Positions 1-7,826 of a DNA stretch of 64,000 nt are shown piece by piece. The stretch comes from Pseudacidovorax sp. NFM-22 (GTDB lineage: Bacteria > Pseudomonadota > Gammaproteobacteria > Burkholderiales > Burkholderiaceae_C). The translations under genes were made by a program, and so were the position numbers. The DNA is taken from positions 682,001 to 746,000 of the forward strand of contig NZ_JACBFY010000002.1 of the NCBI RefSeq assembly GCF_021401245.1, written 5' to 3'. The notes beneath the pieces are model-generated. The model was not told the DNA's origin and made no database searches. It saw only the letters and a list, made by a program, of their open reading frames with translations. Each line of letters opens with the position of its first letter. Positions within the stretch are counted from its first letter, which is position 1.

Positions 1-2
1 AC

Positions 3-953
3 ATGCAGACGCGCAACATCCTTGATGCGACCAACCTCTCCAACCCGCTGGTGGGTTCGGAGATCCCGGGCGACATCACCGAGATGGTCCGCACGGCCGT
101 CAACCGCATCGGCGCACGCATCGTCTACGTGCCCTACCACCCCGACTACCTGATTTCGCAGGCCCAGCTGGGCGCGCGCTTCGGCGTGACGATGCCCGAC
201 TTCCTGATCACCGGCGCGCTGACCGAGTTCGACCGCGCGCTGTCGGGCGCGGGCCGCTCCAACTCGGCCAGCGTGGACTTCGGCAAGGGCAAGGGCGAGA
301 CCAACCTTGGTGCCGACTTCAAGCGCACCGCCATCCTCTCGGCCCTGGCGCTGGACCTGAACCTGGTGAGCTTCAGCACCCAGCAGATGGTGCCGCGCGT
401 GCAGGCCTCGAACGTGATCAAGGTGCTGAACTTCAGCTCGGAGGACAACGCCAGTCTGGGCTTCTACGGCGATGCCTTCGGCTTCAAGCTGGAGGGCAAG
501 TACCTCCAAGGGCGGCATTCGGCCATCCGCACGCTGGTGGACCTGAGCGTGCTGGAGCTGATGGGCAAGGCCACCAACACGCCCTACTGGCGCTGCATTC
601 CCGGCGGCACGCCCGACCCGGTGGTGGTGGACAACATGCGCAAGTCCTTCGAGGCGCTGACGCCGCAGGTCAAGGTCGGACTGATCCAGGTGACGCTGCG
701 CAAGTACGGCGAGAACGTGGCCATCAACCAGCAGCTGGACGCGCCCACGCAGGAGGCACTGCGCCGCGTGTATTCGAGCCGCTATCCGCAGCTGGGCGAC
801 ACGGTGGACGTACTGAGCTGGCAGGGCTTCGAGCCGCTGTTCTTCGGCGTGCCCATGCCGTGGGACGGCCAGCTGGCCGCGCCCGCCACGGCGGTGCCCG
901 CGGCCGGCACGGTGCCGCCGGCGGCCGCCGCACCCGCGAGGACCGGCGCATGA
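3..953 (+). CDS. CsgG/HfaB-like outer-membrane assembly protein, 5'-partial
   Basis: The reading frame is already open at the left edge, so the true start, signal peptide and any lipobox lie outside the window; the ATG at 3 is only the first visible Met. The visible 316 residues resemble the CsgG family: an early alpha/beta segment, then a region of alternating strands with FLITGALTEFD (about 68-78), an ADFKRTAILSALALDL stretch and a helix ending ELMGKA (about 190). CsgG proteins form oligomeric outer-membrane pores that export curli or holdfast subunits. The tail is Ala/Pro-rich. The stop overlaps the next start (ATGA), so this is the first visible gene of a six-gene operon. The family call is by pattern only and moderately sure. 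Confidence 0.6.
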   Translation: MQTRNILDATNLSNPLVGSEIPGDITEMVRTAVNRIGARIVYVPYHPDYLISQAQLGARFGVTMPDFLITGALTEFDRALSGAGRSNSASVDFGKGKGETNLGADFKRTAILSALALDLNLVSFSTQQMVPRVQASNVIKVLNFSSEDNASLGFYGDAFGFKLEGKYLQGRHSAIRTLVDLSVLELMGKATNTPYWRCIPGGTPDPVVVDNMRKSFEALTPQVKVGLIQVTLRKYGENVAINQQLDAPTQEALRRVYSSRYPQLGDTVDVLSWQGFEPLFFGVPMPWDGQLAAPATAVPAAGTVPPAAAAPARTGA

Positions 954-1924
954 GGCTGCCGCAGCCTTTCCTTGCGAGCCGGCGGGCGGCCTGCCCGGCG
1001 CTGGCGACGCGCGCGGCCACAGGGGCCGCCTCGCTGGTGCTGGTGGCGATGGCCGCCGCCGTGGGCACCCCGGCCGCGCGGGCGCAGACGGTGATCGGCA
1101 ACCCCGGCGCCGCCGTCAGCAGCGGCGCGGCCGGCGCCATCGTCAGCGGCTCGGCGGCGGCCACGCCGGTCACGCCCGCGGGCGCCAACACGGCGCCCTC
1201 CGCCGCGGCCGAGGCGGGCGCGCGCTTCGTCGAATCGTGCCAGCAGGCCATCGAGCGCGGCATGGTCAATCCCGGCTGCCAGGGGCCGCTGTACGGCAGC
1301 GAGATCGCCCGCCTGAAGGAAGACGCGCTGCGCACGCAGAACCCCGCCCTGCTCACGCTGCTGGGCGATGCGTACCAGAGCAACCGCAGCGGCATCTCCG
1401 ACATCGGCCAGGCCTACCGCTGGTACCTGCTGGGCGCGGTGCGCGGCGACCCGCGTGCCATGCAGCGCCTGTCGGACCTGTACCGCAACGGCCAGGGCGT
1501 GCCCAAGGACAACATCAAGGCCCTGGGCTATGCCCGGCTGGCGCAGCGCCTGGCGCTGCCCGGCAGCCAGAACGCCAAGGGCGCGGCCGAGACCATCAAC
1601 AGCCTGGGCCAGGAGATGGCGGCCGAGGAGACCGCCCTGGCCGACCGCTTCGCCAGCGAGCTGGAAGCGCAGATGCGGCAGCCCCCCGGCGCCGCGGCAT
1701 CGGGAACGCCGGGCATGCCGGGCACGGCCTCGCCGCCCCCGGCCGCGGCCCTGGGGCCGGCCGGGCCCAAGCTCTCCGGCCCGCCCGGACTGGGCGCGCT
1801 GCGGGCGGCCGAGGCCGCTGCGCCCGCGGCGTCGCCCGCGCCTGCACCCGCCCCGGCCCGCTCGCCGCTCGGCGGCTTTCCGGGGCAGGAGGCGCTGCCG
1901 GCCACGCCCGCGCCCGCGCGCTGA
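950..1924 (+). CDS. Secreted Sel1-repeat protein
   Basis: 324 residues starting at the ATG that overlaps the upstream stop. An N-terminal hydrophobic stretch ending near ARAQ (about 46) looks like a signal peptide, followed by an Ala/Gly/Ser-rich linker. Residues about 130-195 contain Sel1/TPR-like helices (AYRWYLLGAVRGDPRAMQ, LSDLYRNGQGVPKD), a fold usually used for protein-protein contacts. The last ~110 residues are Pro/Ala-rich and probably disordered. Its place directly after the CsgG-like gene suggests a periplasmic partner or adaptor of that assembly; this is inference from context. Confidence 0.8.
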   Translation: MRLPQPFLASRRAACPALATRAATGAASLVLVAMAAAVGTPAARAQTVIGNPGAAVSSGAAGAIVSGSAAATPVTPAGANTAPSAAAEAGARFVESCQQAIERGMVNPGCQGPLYGSEIARLKEDALRTQNPALLTLLGDAYQSNRSGISDIGQAYRWYLLGAVRGDPRAMQRLSDLYRNGQGVPKDNIKALGYARLAQRLALPGSQNAKGAAETINSLGQEMAAEETALADRFASELEAQMRQPPGAAASGTPGMPGTASPPPAAALGPAGPKLSGPPGLGALRAAEAAAPAASPAPAPAPARSPLGGFPGQEALPATPAPAR

Positions 1925-1972
1925 CCGCTGGACATCGACCGCCCCTGCGCATCCCGTGACGAGGCCTTCGCC

Positions 1973-2380
1973 ATGACCCAGAACCCTTCCACCCCTTTCG
2001 CCGCCCCGGCCCGCAGCCCCTGGAGGGCGCTGCGCCTCGCAGCCGCGCTCGCCGCTGGCCTCGCGGCCGGCGCCGGCTGGGCCGCCGGCGTGTCCGACCG
2101 CAGCAACGGCACCACCACCATGATCGAGCGCCCCGGCCCCGGCACCAACCGCATCGAAGTCACCGGCAACAGCACCCGCAACGTGCAGGTGCGCTGCGCC
2201 GACGGCACGGCCGCCCCGGCCGGCGCCAACATCAACAGCGTCGACATCGACAGCCGCGCCCTGCAGGGCCGCACCGTCGTCGTCACCGGCCGCAACACGC
2301 GCGACGTGAAGGTCGGCGTCGGCTGCGCCGCCGGCGGCGCCGGTGGGGCGGCCAACGTCAACAGCGTCAACATCCGATGA
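1973..2380 (+). CDS. Small secreted protein with two internal repeats
   Basis: 135 residues, family not recognised. Residues 1-38 form a typical signal peptide ending WAAG. The mature part is built from two similar halves: VTGNSTRNVQVRC (63-75) matches VTGRNTRDVKVGVGC (104-118), and NINSVDID (86-93) matches NVNSVNIR (128-135). Each half therefore has a strand-Cys-linker-strand pattern, with one Cys per half that could pair. Such repeats recall the strand-turn units of fibre subunits, although the curlin consensus is absent. It lies between the Sel1 gene and the lipoprotein gene, whose start overlaps its stop (2377-2380). It could be the substrate of the CsgG-like pore. Confidence 0.75.
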   Translation: MTQNPSTPFAAPARSPWRALRLAAALAAGLAAGAGWAAGVSDRSNGTTTMIERPGPGTNRIEVTGNSTRNVQVRCADGTAAPAGANINSVDIDSRALQGRTVVVTGRNTRDVKVGVGCAAGGAGGAANVNSVNIR

Positions 2381-2991
2381 AGTCCACGCACGCCTTTCCC
2401 CTCGCCGCCCTCGCGCTGTCGGCGGGCCTGCTGGCCGCCTGCTCCGACCGCGACAGCACACCGGCAGCCTCCACCCCCACGTCGGCACCGGCCGCGGCGC
2501 CGATGGCCAGCCCGGCGCCCGCAGTGCCACCGGCGGTGGCGCCCACCGAGGGCAGCGCTTCCGCGCCCGCGCCCGCTCCGGCGCCCGCCGCCGCCACGCC
2601 CACCAGCGCACGCCAGTTGCCGCTGACCGTGCAGGGCGTGGCCAGCGCCGGCCTCACCGTGCGCGTGAAGGGCGTGGAACTGGGGCCCGATGCGACCGTG
2701 CTGGACGTCAGCGCCTCCTTCGCCAGCCCGCTCACCAACTGGACGCAGATGGCGTCCGGCGACACCTACCTGCAGGACGAGGCCGGCAACAAGCTCATGC
2801 TCAAGCGGCCCGAGGACAACCGCTACCTCAAGATCAAGACCGGCGACACCATGGAAGGCCGGCTGGTCTTCCTGGGCGCGGTGCCGGCCGATGCGCGGCA
2901 GGTCAAGCTCGTCATCAACGAAGGCAGTCCGCAGGACGACACCAACAGCCCGGGCCTGGAGATGGTGCTGCCGCTCAAGGCCGGCGGATGA
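2377..2991 (+). CDS. Predicted lipoprotein
   Basis: 204 residues. The N-terminus ends in a lipobox, LLAAC, with the lipidated Cys at 22, so the protein should be anchored to a membrane by its N-terminus. A low-complexity Ala/Pro/Ser linker spans about 28-80. The C-terminal ~120 residues form one folded domain with alternating strands (LTVRVKGVELGPDATVLDVSA, KIKTGDTMEGRLVFLG) similar to immunoglobulin-like extracytoplasmic modules of the DUF4352 kind; that resemblance is weak. Both ends overlap neighbours by ATGA, so it is translationally coupled to the two-repeat protein and the OmpA-domain protein. Confidence 0.8.
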   Translation: MKSTHAFPLAALALSAGLLAACSDRDSTPAASTPTSAPAAAPMASPAPAVPPAVAPTEGSASAPAPAPAPAAATPTSARQLPLTVQGVASAGLTVRVKGVELGPDATVLDVSASFASPLTNWTQMASGDTYLQDEAGNKLMLKRPEDNRYLKIKTGDTMEGRLVFLGAVPADARQVKLVINEGSPQDDTNSPGLEMVLPLKAGG

Positions 2992-3701
2992 GGCGCACGG
3001 CGGCCATGGCCGGCGCGGCCGGGCTGTTCGCCGCCTGCGCCGCCCTGGCGCAGGCGCCCGCCGCGGCACCGGGCTACCAGGTGCGGCGCAGCGAGCAGCC
3101 CCTGGCCGGCCAGCCCACGCGCTGGCAGCCGGCCATGGGCGCCCCCCTGAGCGACTGGCGGCCGGCCGGCAGCACCGGCAGCTGGCAGGCGGCGCCGGCC
3201 CGGTCCACCTTCGGCAAGGCGGCGGCGCCCGACAGCGCGCTGCGCCTGGCAGAGGTGCCGCCCGCGCGCCTGGCCCGCACCCGCGCCCTGCTGACCGAAC
3301 TGAACGCCCGGCCGACGCCGCAGAAGGCCATCGTGGTCGACCTGCCGGCGGACGTGCTCTTCGATTTCGACAAGGCCGATCTGCGGCCGGACGCCGAGCC
3401 CGCACTGGCTCGCGCGGCCGAACTGCTGCAGGGCTATCCCGAGGCCCCGGTGCGGGTGCGCGGCCACACGGATGCGCGCGGCAGCGATGCCTACAACGAG
3501 GCGCTGTCGCTGCGCCGCGCCCAGCGCGTGGCCGAGCGGCTGGCCGCTGCGACCGGGGTGCGGACGCTGCAGACCGAAGGCCTGGGCCGGCGCGAACCGG
3601 TGGCGCCCAACACCACGCCCGACGGCCGTGACGATCCCGAGGGTCGCCAGAAGAACCGGCGCGTCGAGATCGTCATCGGCCCGCGCACGGCAGGCGGATG
3701 A
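2988..3701 (+). CDS. OmpA-family peptidoglycan-binding protein
   Basis: 237 residues; the start is the ATG overlapping the upstream stop. Residues 1-22 act as signal peptide. The OmpA C-terminal domain runs from about 115 to 230: VLFDFDKADLRPDAEPAL, then GHTDARGSDAYNEALSLRRA with the Asp-162 and Arg-176/177 that normally bind the diaminopimelate of peptidoglycan, and NRRVEIVI (223-230). There is no N-terminal beta-barrel; instead a ~90-residue linker rich in Ala, Pro and Gly. Its role in the operon is probably to tie the CsgG-like machinery to the cell wall (inference). Confidence 0.88.
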   Translation: MRRTAAMAGAAGLFAACAALAQAPAAAPGYQVRRSEQPLAGQPTRWQPAMGAPLSDWRPAGSTGSWQAAPARSTFGKAAAPDSALRLAEVPPARLARTRALLTELNARPTPQKAIVVDLPADVLFDFDKADLRPDAEPALARAAELLQGYPEAPVRVRGHTDARGSDAYNEALSLRRAQRVAERLAAATGVRTLQTEGLGRREPVAPNTTPDGRDDPEGRQKNRRVEIVIGPRTAGG

Positions 3702-3967
3702 GCGAAGGACAAGGAAGGCCCATGGCGTTGATCGACTGCCCCGACTGCGGACGACGCGTGTCGCCACGCGCGCCCAGTTGCCCGAACTGCGGCGCGCCGA
3801 TCGCGGCGGTCGGCCGCCCGGCCGACCCGCGTCTGGTGACGCCCGGCCTGCTCGGCCGCCTGGCGGCCGTCCTCGGCGCCTGGCTGGTGTTCCCGTGGGT
3901 GGCGCGGCTGCTGGCCTTCCTGGCGGGCATCGCCATGCTCGTCGTGATGTTCACGACCGCCCGCTGA
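3698..3967 (+). CDS. Zinc-ribbon membrane protein
   Basis: 89 residues; start overlaps the OmpA gene stop (ATGA). The N-terminus carries a zinc ribbon with Cys-14/Cys-17 and Cys-28/Cys-31 (CPDCGRR...CPNCGAP). The C-terminal half (about 50-87) is a long hydrophobic segment with a Trp/Pro break, enough for one or two membrane helices. Small zinc-ribbon membrane proteins of this design are common and mostly uncharacterised. It closes the operon; extragenic palindromes follow at once. A second possible start at Met-9 would remove eight residues but keep the ribbon. Confidence 0.78.
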   Translation: MSEGQGRPMALIDCPDCGRRVSPRAPSCPNCGAPIAAVGRPADPRLVTPGLLGRLAAVLGAWLVFPWVARLLAFLAGIAMLVVMFTTAR

Positions 3968-3983
3968 ATGGGCCCGGGTTGAG

Positions 3984-4101
3984 CCCCTCTCCCCTCGCGG
4001 GAGAGGGGTTGGGGAGAGGGGGGGTGCGCACTGCAACGTGCCTTGCACCGTGCACGCGCTGCTGCCCCTCTCCCCCGCCCTCTCCCGCGAGGGGAGAGGG
4101 A
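3984..4101. repeat. Composite extragenic palindromic element, copy 1
   Basis: Two GC-rich palindromes (core CCCTCTCCC...GGGAGAGGG, with CTCGCGGGAG centre) face each other around a spacer containing GTGCGCACTGCAACG and TTGCACCGTGCACGCGCTG. The same order recurs at 8678-8791. The core alone recurs at 31650-31930, 37080, 52176 and 61928. It sits between the end of the envelope operon and the end of the convergent metallopeptidase gene. It looks like a REP/BIME-type element. Confidence 0.8.
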
Positions 4102-4179
4102 GCAAGGCTGCGCGGCGATCCTCTCCGGCGCAACCCACGTCCGGCGCAGCCGACGTCCACCGGAAGCGCGCGGCGATGC

Positions 4180-5592
4180 CTACGCCGCCAGCGGCTGCTG
4201 CAGGGTCTGGCCGGGCATCTGCTCCGGCTGGTTCGCCGCGGGTGGCAGCGCGCCGCCGTCCGGCGTGGGCGCCTGATCGGGCTGGGCGACATCGGTCGCG
4301 ACCGAGGCTGGATCGGCCGGCGGATCCTGCACCGGCACCGGGTCGCCGGCCGGCGGGGGCTCCTGCACCGGCGCCGGCTCGCCGCCCTCGGCGCGCACCG
4401 GGGCCGGCTGCCCGCGCTGCGCGGTCACCAGCTGGTGGATGAACTGCAGCTTGCCCACCGCCGCATGCGGCAGCACGAAGGGATAGAAGTCGGGCTGGCC
4501 CATGCTGCGCGACAGCTCGTTCAGCACGTTGGTGAGGCGCACCCAGCCGTTGAGGAAGTCCAGGAAGCGGTCGGCATCCTCGTGGTCAGGCTGCCACAGG
4601 TCCTCGCGGGTGAAGAGGTCGCTGGTCAGTTCGACGTTCACGGCGTTGACGCCGAAGCTCAGCGCCGTGTCCACCGTGTCGGCCATGTGCAGGTAGTGCG
4701 CCCAGGTCTCGGCCCAGTCTTCCCAGGGATGGGTGCTGGCGTAGCTGGTGACGTAGCGCAGCGCCCAGTCGGCCGGCGGGCCGTTCTCGTAGTGGCGCTG
4801 CAGGGCCTGGCCGTAGTCCTGCGTCTCGTCGCCGAACAGGGCACGGAAGCCCTCCAGCCAGGGCGTGGGCGCGACCAGCACGTCCCAGTAGTAGTGGCCG
4901 ATCTCGTGGCGGAAGTGGCCCACCAGCGTGCGATAGGGCTCGCGCATCTCGGCGCGCGTCTTCTCGCGCTGGGCGTCGTCGCCCTCCTCGATGTTGAGGG
5001 TGATCACGCCGTCCTGATGCCCGGTGAGCACCCGCGGCGCGCCCGGCAGGTTGGACAGGAAGTCGAAGGCCAGGCCATGGTCCGGATCGGCCAGGCGGGT
5101 GCTGATCGGCAGGCCCAGCGCCAGCAGTTGCGACAGCACGCGGCGCTTGGCCGCTTCCATCTTCTGCCACAGCTCGGGGTTCTCGGGCACCGACAGGTCG
5201 GGAATGGTGCGCGTGGCGCTGCAGGCCAGGCACAGGCCCGGCGCCAGGCCATGGGTATGGGCCAGGCCCGGTTCGGCTTCCTGATCGTCCGGCACCAGCC
5301 AGTTGCAGCCGGCGGCGGTGCTGAAGTTGGTGCAGCGGCGGTAGCGCGGCCCGTCCGGCTCGCCGAAGACGGTGAAGAGTTCGGGGTCGTCGGTGGGCAC
5401 GAGTGGCAGCACGCCCACGCGCGAGGTCACATAGCCCAGCGGCGTGCCGCAGGCCAGGCATTGGCTGTTGCGCAGGTAGACCGGCCGGCCGCACTGGCAG
5501 ACGTAGGCGCGGCTGACGGCCGGTGCGGCCAGTTCGTCGGCCAGCGAGCCGCCACTGTGCACCTGGGCGGAAGAACTGTCGGATTCAGGCAT
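4180..5592 (-). CDS. Putative zinc-binding metallopeptidase with N-terminal zinc ribbon
   Basis: 470 residues. The start is the ATG at 5592 (MPESDSSSA); upstream codons in frame are a shadow of the divergent gene. Residues 30-50 form a zinc ribbon (Cys-32, 34, 45, 48), with further Cys at 87, 96, 121 and 124. The catalytic helix is HEIGHYYW with His-229, Glu-230, His-233, typical of the uncharacterised zinc-binding metallopeptidase family (COG4307). The last ~80 residues are a Pro/Ala/Gln-rich tail with repeated PPADPxxV-like units. No signal peptide is seen, so it is probably cytoplasmic. Substrate unknown. Confidence 0.85.
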   Translation of the reverse strand: MPESDSSSAQVHSGGSLADELAAPAVSRAYVCQCGRPVYLRNSQCLACGTPLGYVTSRVGVLPLVPTDDPELFTVFGEPDGPRYRRCTNFSTAAGCNWLVPDDQEAEPGLAHTHGLAPGLCLACSATRTIPDLSVPENPELWQKMEAAKRRVLSQLLALGLPISTRLADPDHGLAFDFLSNLPGAPRVLTGHQDGVITLNIEEGDDAQREKTRAEMREPYRTLVGHFRHEIGHYYWDVLVAPTPWLEGFRALFGDETQDYGQALQRHYENGPPADWALRYVTSYASTHPWEDWAETWAHYLHMADTVDTALSFGVNAVNVELTSDLFTREDLWQPDHEDADRFLDFLNGWVRLTNVLNELSRSMGQPDFYPFVLPHAAVGKLQFIHQLVTAQRGQPAPVRAEGGEPAPVQEPPPAGDPVPVQDPPADPASVATDVAQPDQAPTPDGGALPPAANQPEQMPGQTLQQPLAA

Positions 5593-5808
5593 GGGCACTC
5601 CCCGTGTTGTGCGTCGATTCTGGAATCGGGATGCGCACGCCATGCGGCAGGTGCCTGACGGCACCCGCGCCCACCGCTCCACCCCGGACGGCCGGCATTG
5701 TTCGGCCGCCCCTTCGGTCCGGTCGGCGGGCGAAGCCCCGTATGCTTGTAGGACCGGACGGCCCCACCCGCTCCGGCGCGGGGCCCGACCCCCGACGGCC
5801 CCTGCCCC

Positions 5809-7293
5809 ATGACCGCCCACACGCCCCAGCCCCCCGCCTCCGCCCCCGTCCATTCGCCGCTGCGCCAGCGCTACGGGCCGCGCTACCGCTGGCTGCTGCT
5901 GCTGTCGGTGATGGTGGGGACGATGGCGTCCATCATGTCCTCCACGGTGGTCAACGTGGCCATTCCCGACCTCAGCCGCCATTTCGGCCTCGGGCAGGAG
6001 CGGGCGCAGTGGGTCAGCTCCGGCTTCATGGTGGCGATGACGGCCTCGATGCTCACCACGCCCTGGCTGCTGGCGCGCTTCGGCTACCGGCGCACCTATG
6101 TCGGCACCATGGTGCTGCTGCTGGCCGGCGGGCTGATGGGTGGGCTGGCCGACCTGTTCCCGCTGGTGCTGGCCGCGCGTGTGATGGAAGGCCTGGCGGC
6201 CGGCGTGGTGCAGCCCATCCCGGCCATCATCATCCTGCGCGCCTTCGAGCCGCACGAGCAGGGCCGCGCCAGCGGCTTCTTCGGCATGGGCGTGGTGCTG
6301 GCGCCCGCCATCGGGCCCAGCATCGGCGGCGTGCTGGTGGACCTGGCGGGCTGGCGCTCGATCTTCTTCATGGTGGTGCCCTTCTGCCTGGCGGCCTTCT
6401 GGCTGGCCTGGAAGTTCGTGCCGCCGACCGCGCCCGGCGGCGCCCAGGCCGGCCGCAGCCATGCGCTGGACTGGCGCGGCCTCCTGATCGGCACCGCGGG
6501 CACGCTGTGCCTGCTCAACGGGCTGGTGGAGCTGCGCGGCGATGCGCCCGGCCAGGCCGCGCTGCTGCTGGTGCTGGCCGCCGCCGCGCTGGCCACCTTC
6601 GTGTGGTGGGAGCGGCGCCTGGCCGCGCGCGGCGACGAGCCGCTGATGGACATGCGCCTATTCACCCACCGGCAGTTCGCCATGGGCACGGTGGTGGCCT
6701 TCATCTATGGCACGGCGCTGTTCGGCTCCACCTACCTGCTGCCGGTGTTCATGCAGGTGGCGCTGCACCTGTCGGCCTCGCACGTGGGCACCATCATGCT
6801 GCCGGCCGGCATCGTGCTGGCCTTCACCATCGCCGGCGTGGGCCGGCTGGCCGACCGGCACCCGACCTGGCTGCTGGTGAGCACCGGCCTCCTGCTGCTG
6901 GCCGCCAGCTTCGCGCTGATGCCCACGCTGTCGCTGGCGGGGCCGCTGTGGCTGCTGACGCTGTATGCGGTGATCGGGCGCATCGGGCTGGGCTTCATCC
7001 TGCCCTCGCTCAACATCGGCTCGATGCGGCCACTGCCCAAGTCCATGATCCCGCAGGGCGCCAGCGCCATCAGCTTTCTGCGGCAGCTGGGCGGCTCGGC
7101 CGGCGTGAGCCTGTGCGCCGTGGTGCTCGAATGGCGGCTTTCGGCACACGGCGATTCGCTGGCGCAGCTGCAGAGCAGCCCGGCGCGGCTGGCGGCCTTC
7201 GACGAGGTCTTCCTGATCCTGGCGGCGCTGTGCGGGCTGGCGCTGCTGGCGGCGCTGCAGCTGCGGGAGCGGCACCATCGCGGCTCGCTCTGA
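5809..7293 (+). CDS. MFS drug exporter, DHA2 (EmrB/QacA) family
   Basis: 494 residues with about 14 hydrophobic helices, the DHA2 layout. The N-terminal signature TVVNVAIPDLSRHFGLG is followed by WVSSGFMVAMTASM and the motif A region LARFGYRRTYVG; GIGPSIGG-like motif C appears as APAIGPSIGGVLVD. Such proteins expel toxic organic compounds using the proton gradient. It is divergent from the metallopeptidase gene with a 216-bp gap in which no clear operator was found. No adjacent EmrA-type membrane-fusion protein or TetR/MarR regulator is present, so it probably works alone. Substrate cannot be read. Confidence 0.88.
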   Translation: MTAHTPQPPASAPVHSPLRQRYGPRYRWLLLLSVMVGTMASIMSSTVVNVAIPDLSRHFGLGQERAQWVSSGFMVAMTASMLTTPWLLARFGYRRTYVGTMVLLLAGGLMGGLADLFPLVLAARVMEGLAAGVVQPIPAIIILRAFEPHEQGRASGFFGMGVVLAPAIGPSIGGVLVDLAGWRSIFFMVVPFCLAAFWLAWKFVPPTAPGGAQAGRSHALDWRGLLIGTAGTLCLLNGLVELRGDAPGQAALLLVLAAAALATFVWWERRLAARGDEPLMDMRLFTHRQFAMGTVVAFIYGTALFGSTYLLPVFMQVALHLSASHVGTIMLPAGIVLAFTIAGVGRLADRHPTWLLVSTGLLLLAASFALMPTLSLAGPLWLLTLYAVIGRIGLGFILPSLNIGSMRPLPKSMIPQGASAISFLRQLGGSAGVSLCAVVLEWRLSAHGDSLAQLQSSPARLAAFDEVFLILAALCGLALLAALQLRERHHRGSL

Positions 7294-7398
7294 CTGCGGT
7301 GTGCGCGACAGCCGCGGCGCTGCGGCTCGGGTCTAATCGGGGCCGATTTTTTCAACCCGGGCCCCAGCCGCCCGACAACAAAGACGGAGATCCCGCAG

Positions 7399-7794
7399 AT
7401 GCTCAACCATGTGATGGTCGGTAGCCAGGACATCGAACGCGCCAAGCGCTTCTACGACGCCGTGCTCGGCGTGCTGGGCGCGCCCGAAGGCGTACGCAAC
7501 ACCGGCCCCGGCGGCCACCAGCGCGTGTTCTGGCGCCACGAGGGCAACACCTTCGGCATCACCGAGCCGATCAACGGCGAGGCACCCAGCGTCGCCAACG
7601 GCGCGACCATCGGCTTCAAGTGCGGCTCGGCCGAGCAACTGCAGCAGTTCCACGACGTGGCCGTGGCCCATGGCGGCACCGCCATCGAGGACGCGCCGGG
7701 CCCCCGTGGCGACGGCAGCATGCACCTGGCCTACGTGCGCGACCCGGACGGCCACAAGCTCTGCGGGCTGTACCGCCCCGGCCGCAAGGCCTGA
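7399..7794 (+). CDS. VOC (glyoxalase/bleomycin-resistance) family protein
   Basis: 131 residues. One VOC module: MLNHVMVGSQDIERAKRFYDAVLG at the N-terminus, GHQRVFWR and the C-terminal RDPDGHKLCGLYRP strand. These proteins dimerise and bind a divalent metal; functions range from lactoylglutathione lyase to dioxygenase. The His-4 and His near 124 could be metal ligands. A small gap of 32 bp separates it from the amidotransferase gene, so they may be co-transcribed. Enzyme activity cannot be assigned. Confidence 0.85.
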   Translation: MLNHVMVGSQDIERAKRFYDAVLGVLGAPEGVRNTGPGGHQRVFWRHEGNTFGITEPINGEAPSVANGATIGFKCGSAEQLQQFHDVAVAHGGTAIEDAPGPRGDGSMHLAYVRDPDGHKLCGLYRPGRKA

Positions 7795-7826
7795 GTCCCC
7801 TTTCCCACGAACGCCCCGCCGCCGCC

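Noticed and set aside
860-1924. Long plus-strand frame starting before 950
   Set aside because: Codons 860-949 overlap the CsgG-like gene; the ATG at 950 overlapping its stop is the coupled start.
782-2611. 609-codon minus-strand frame over the envelope operon
   Set aside because: Low-complexity Arg/Gly/Ala translation without motifs; a GC-rich shadow of the plus-strand genes.
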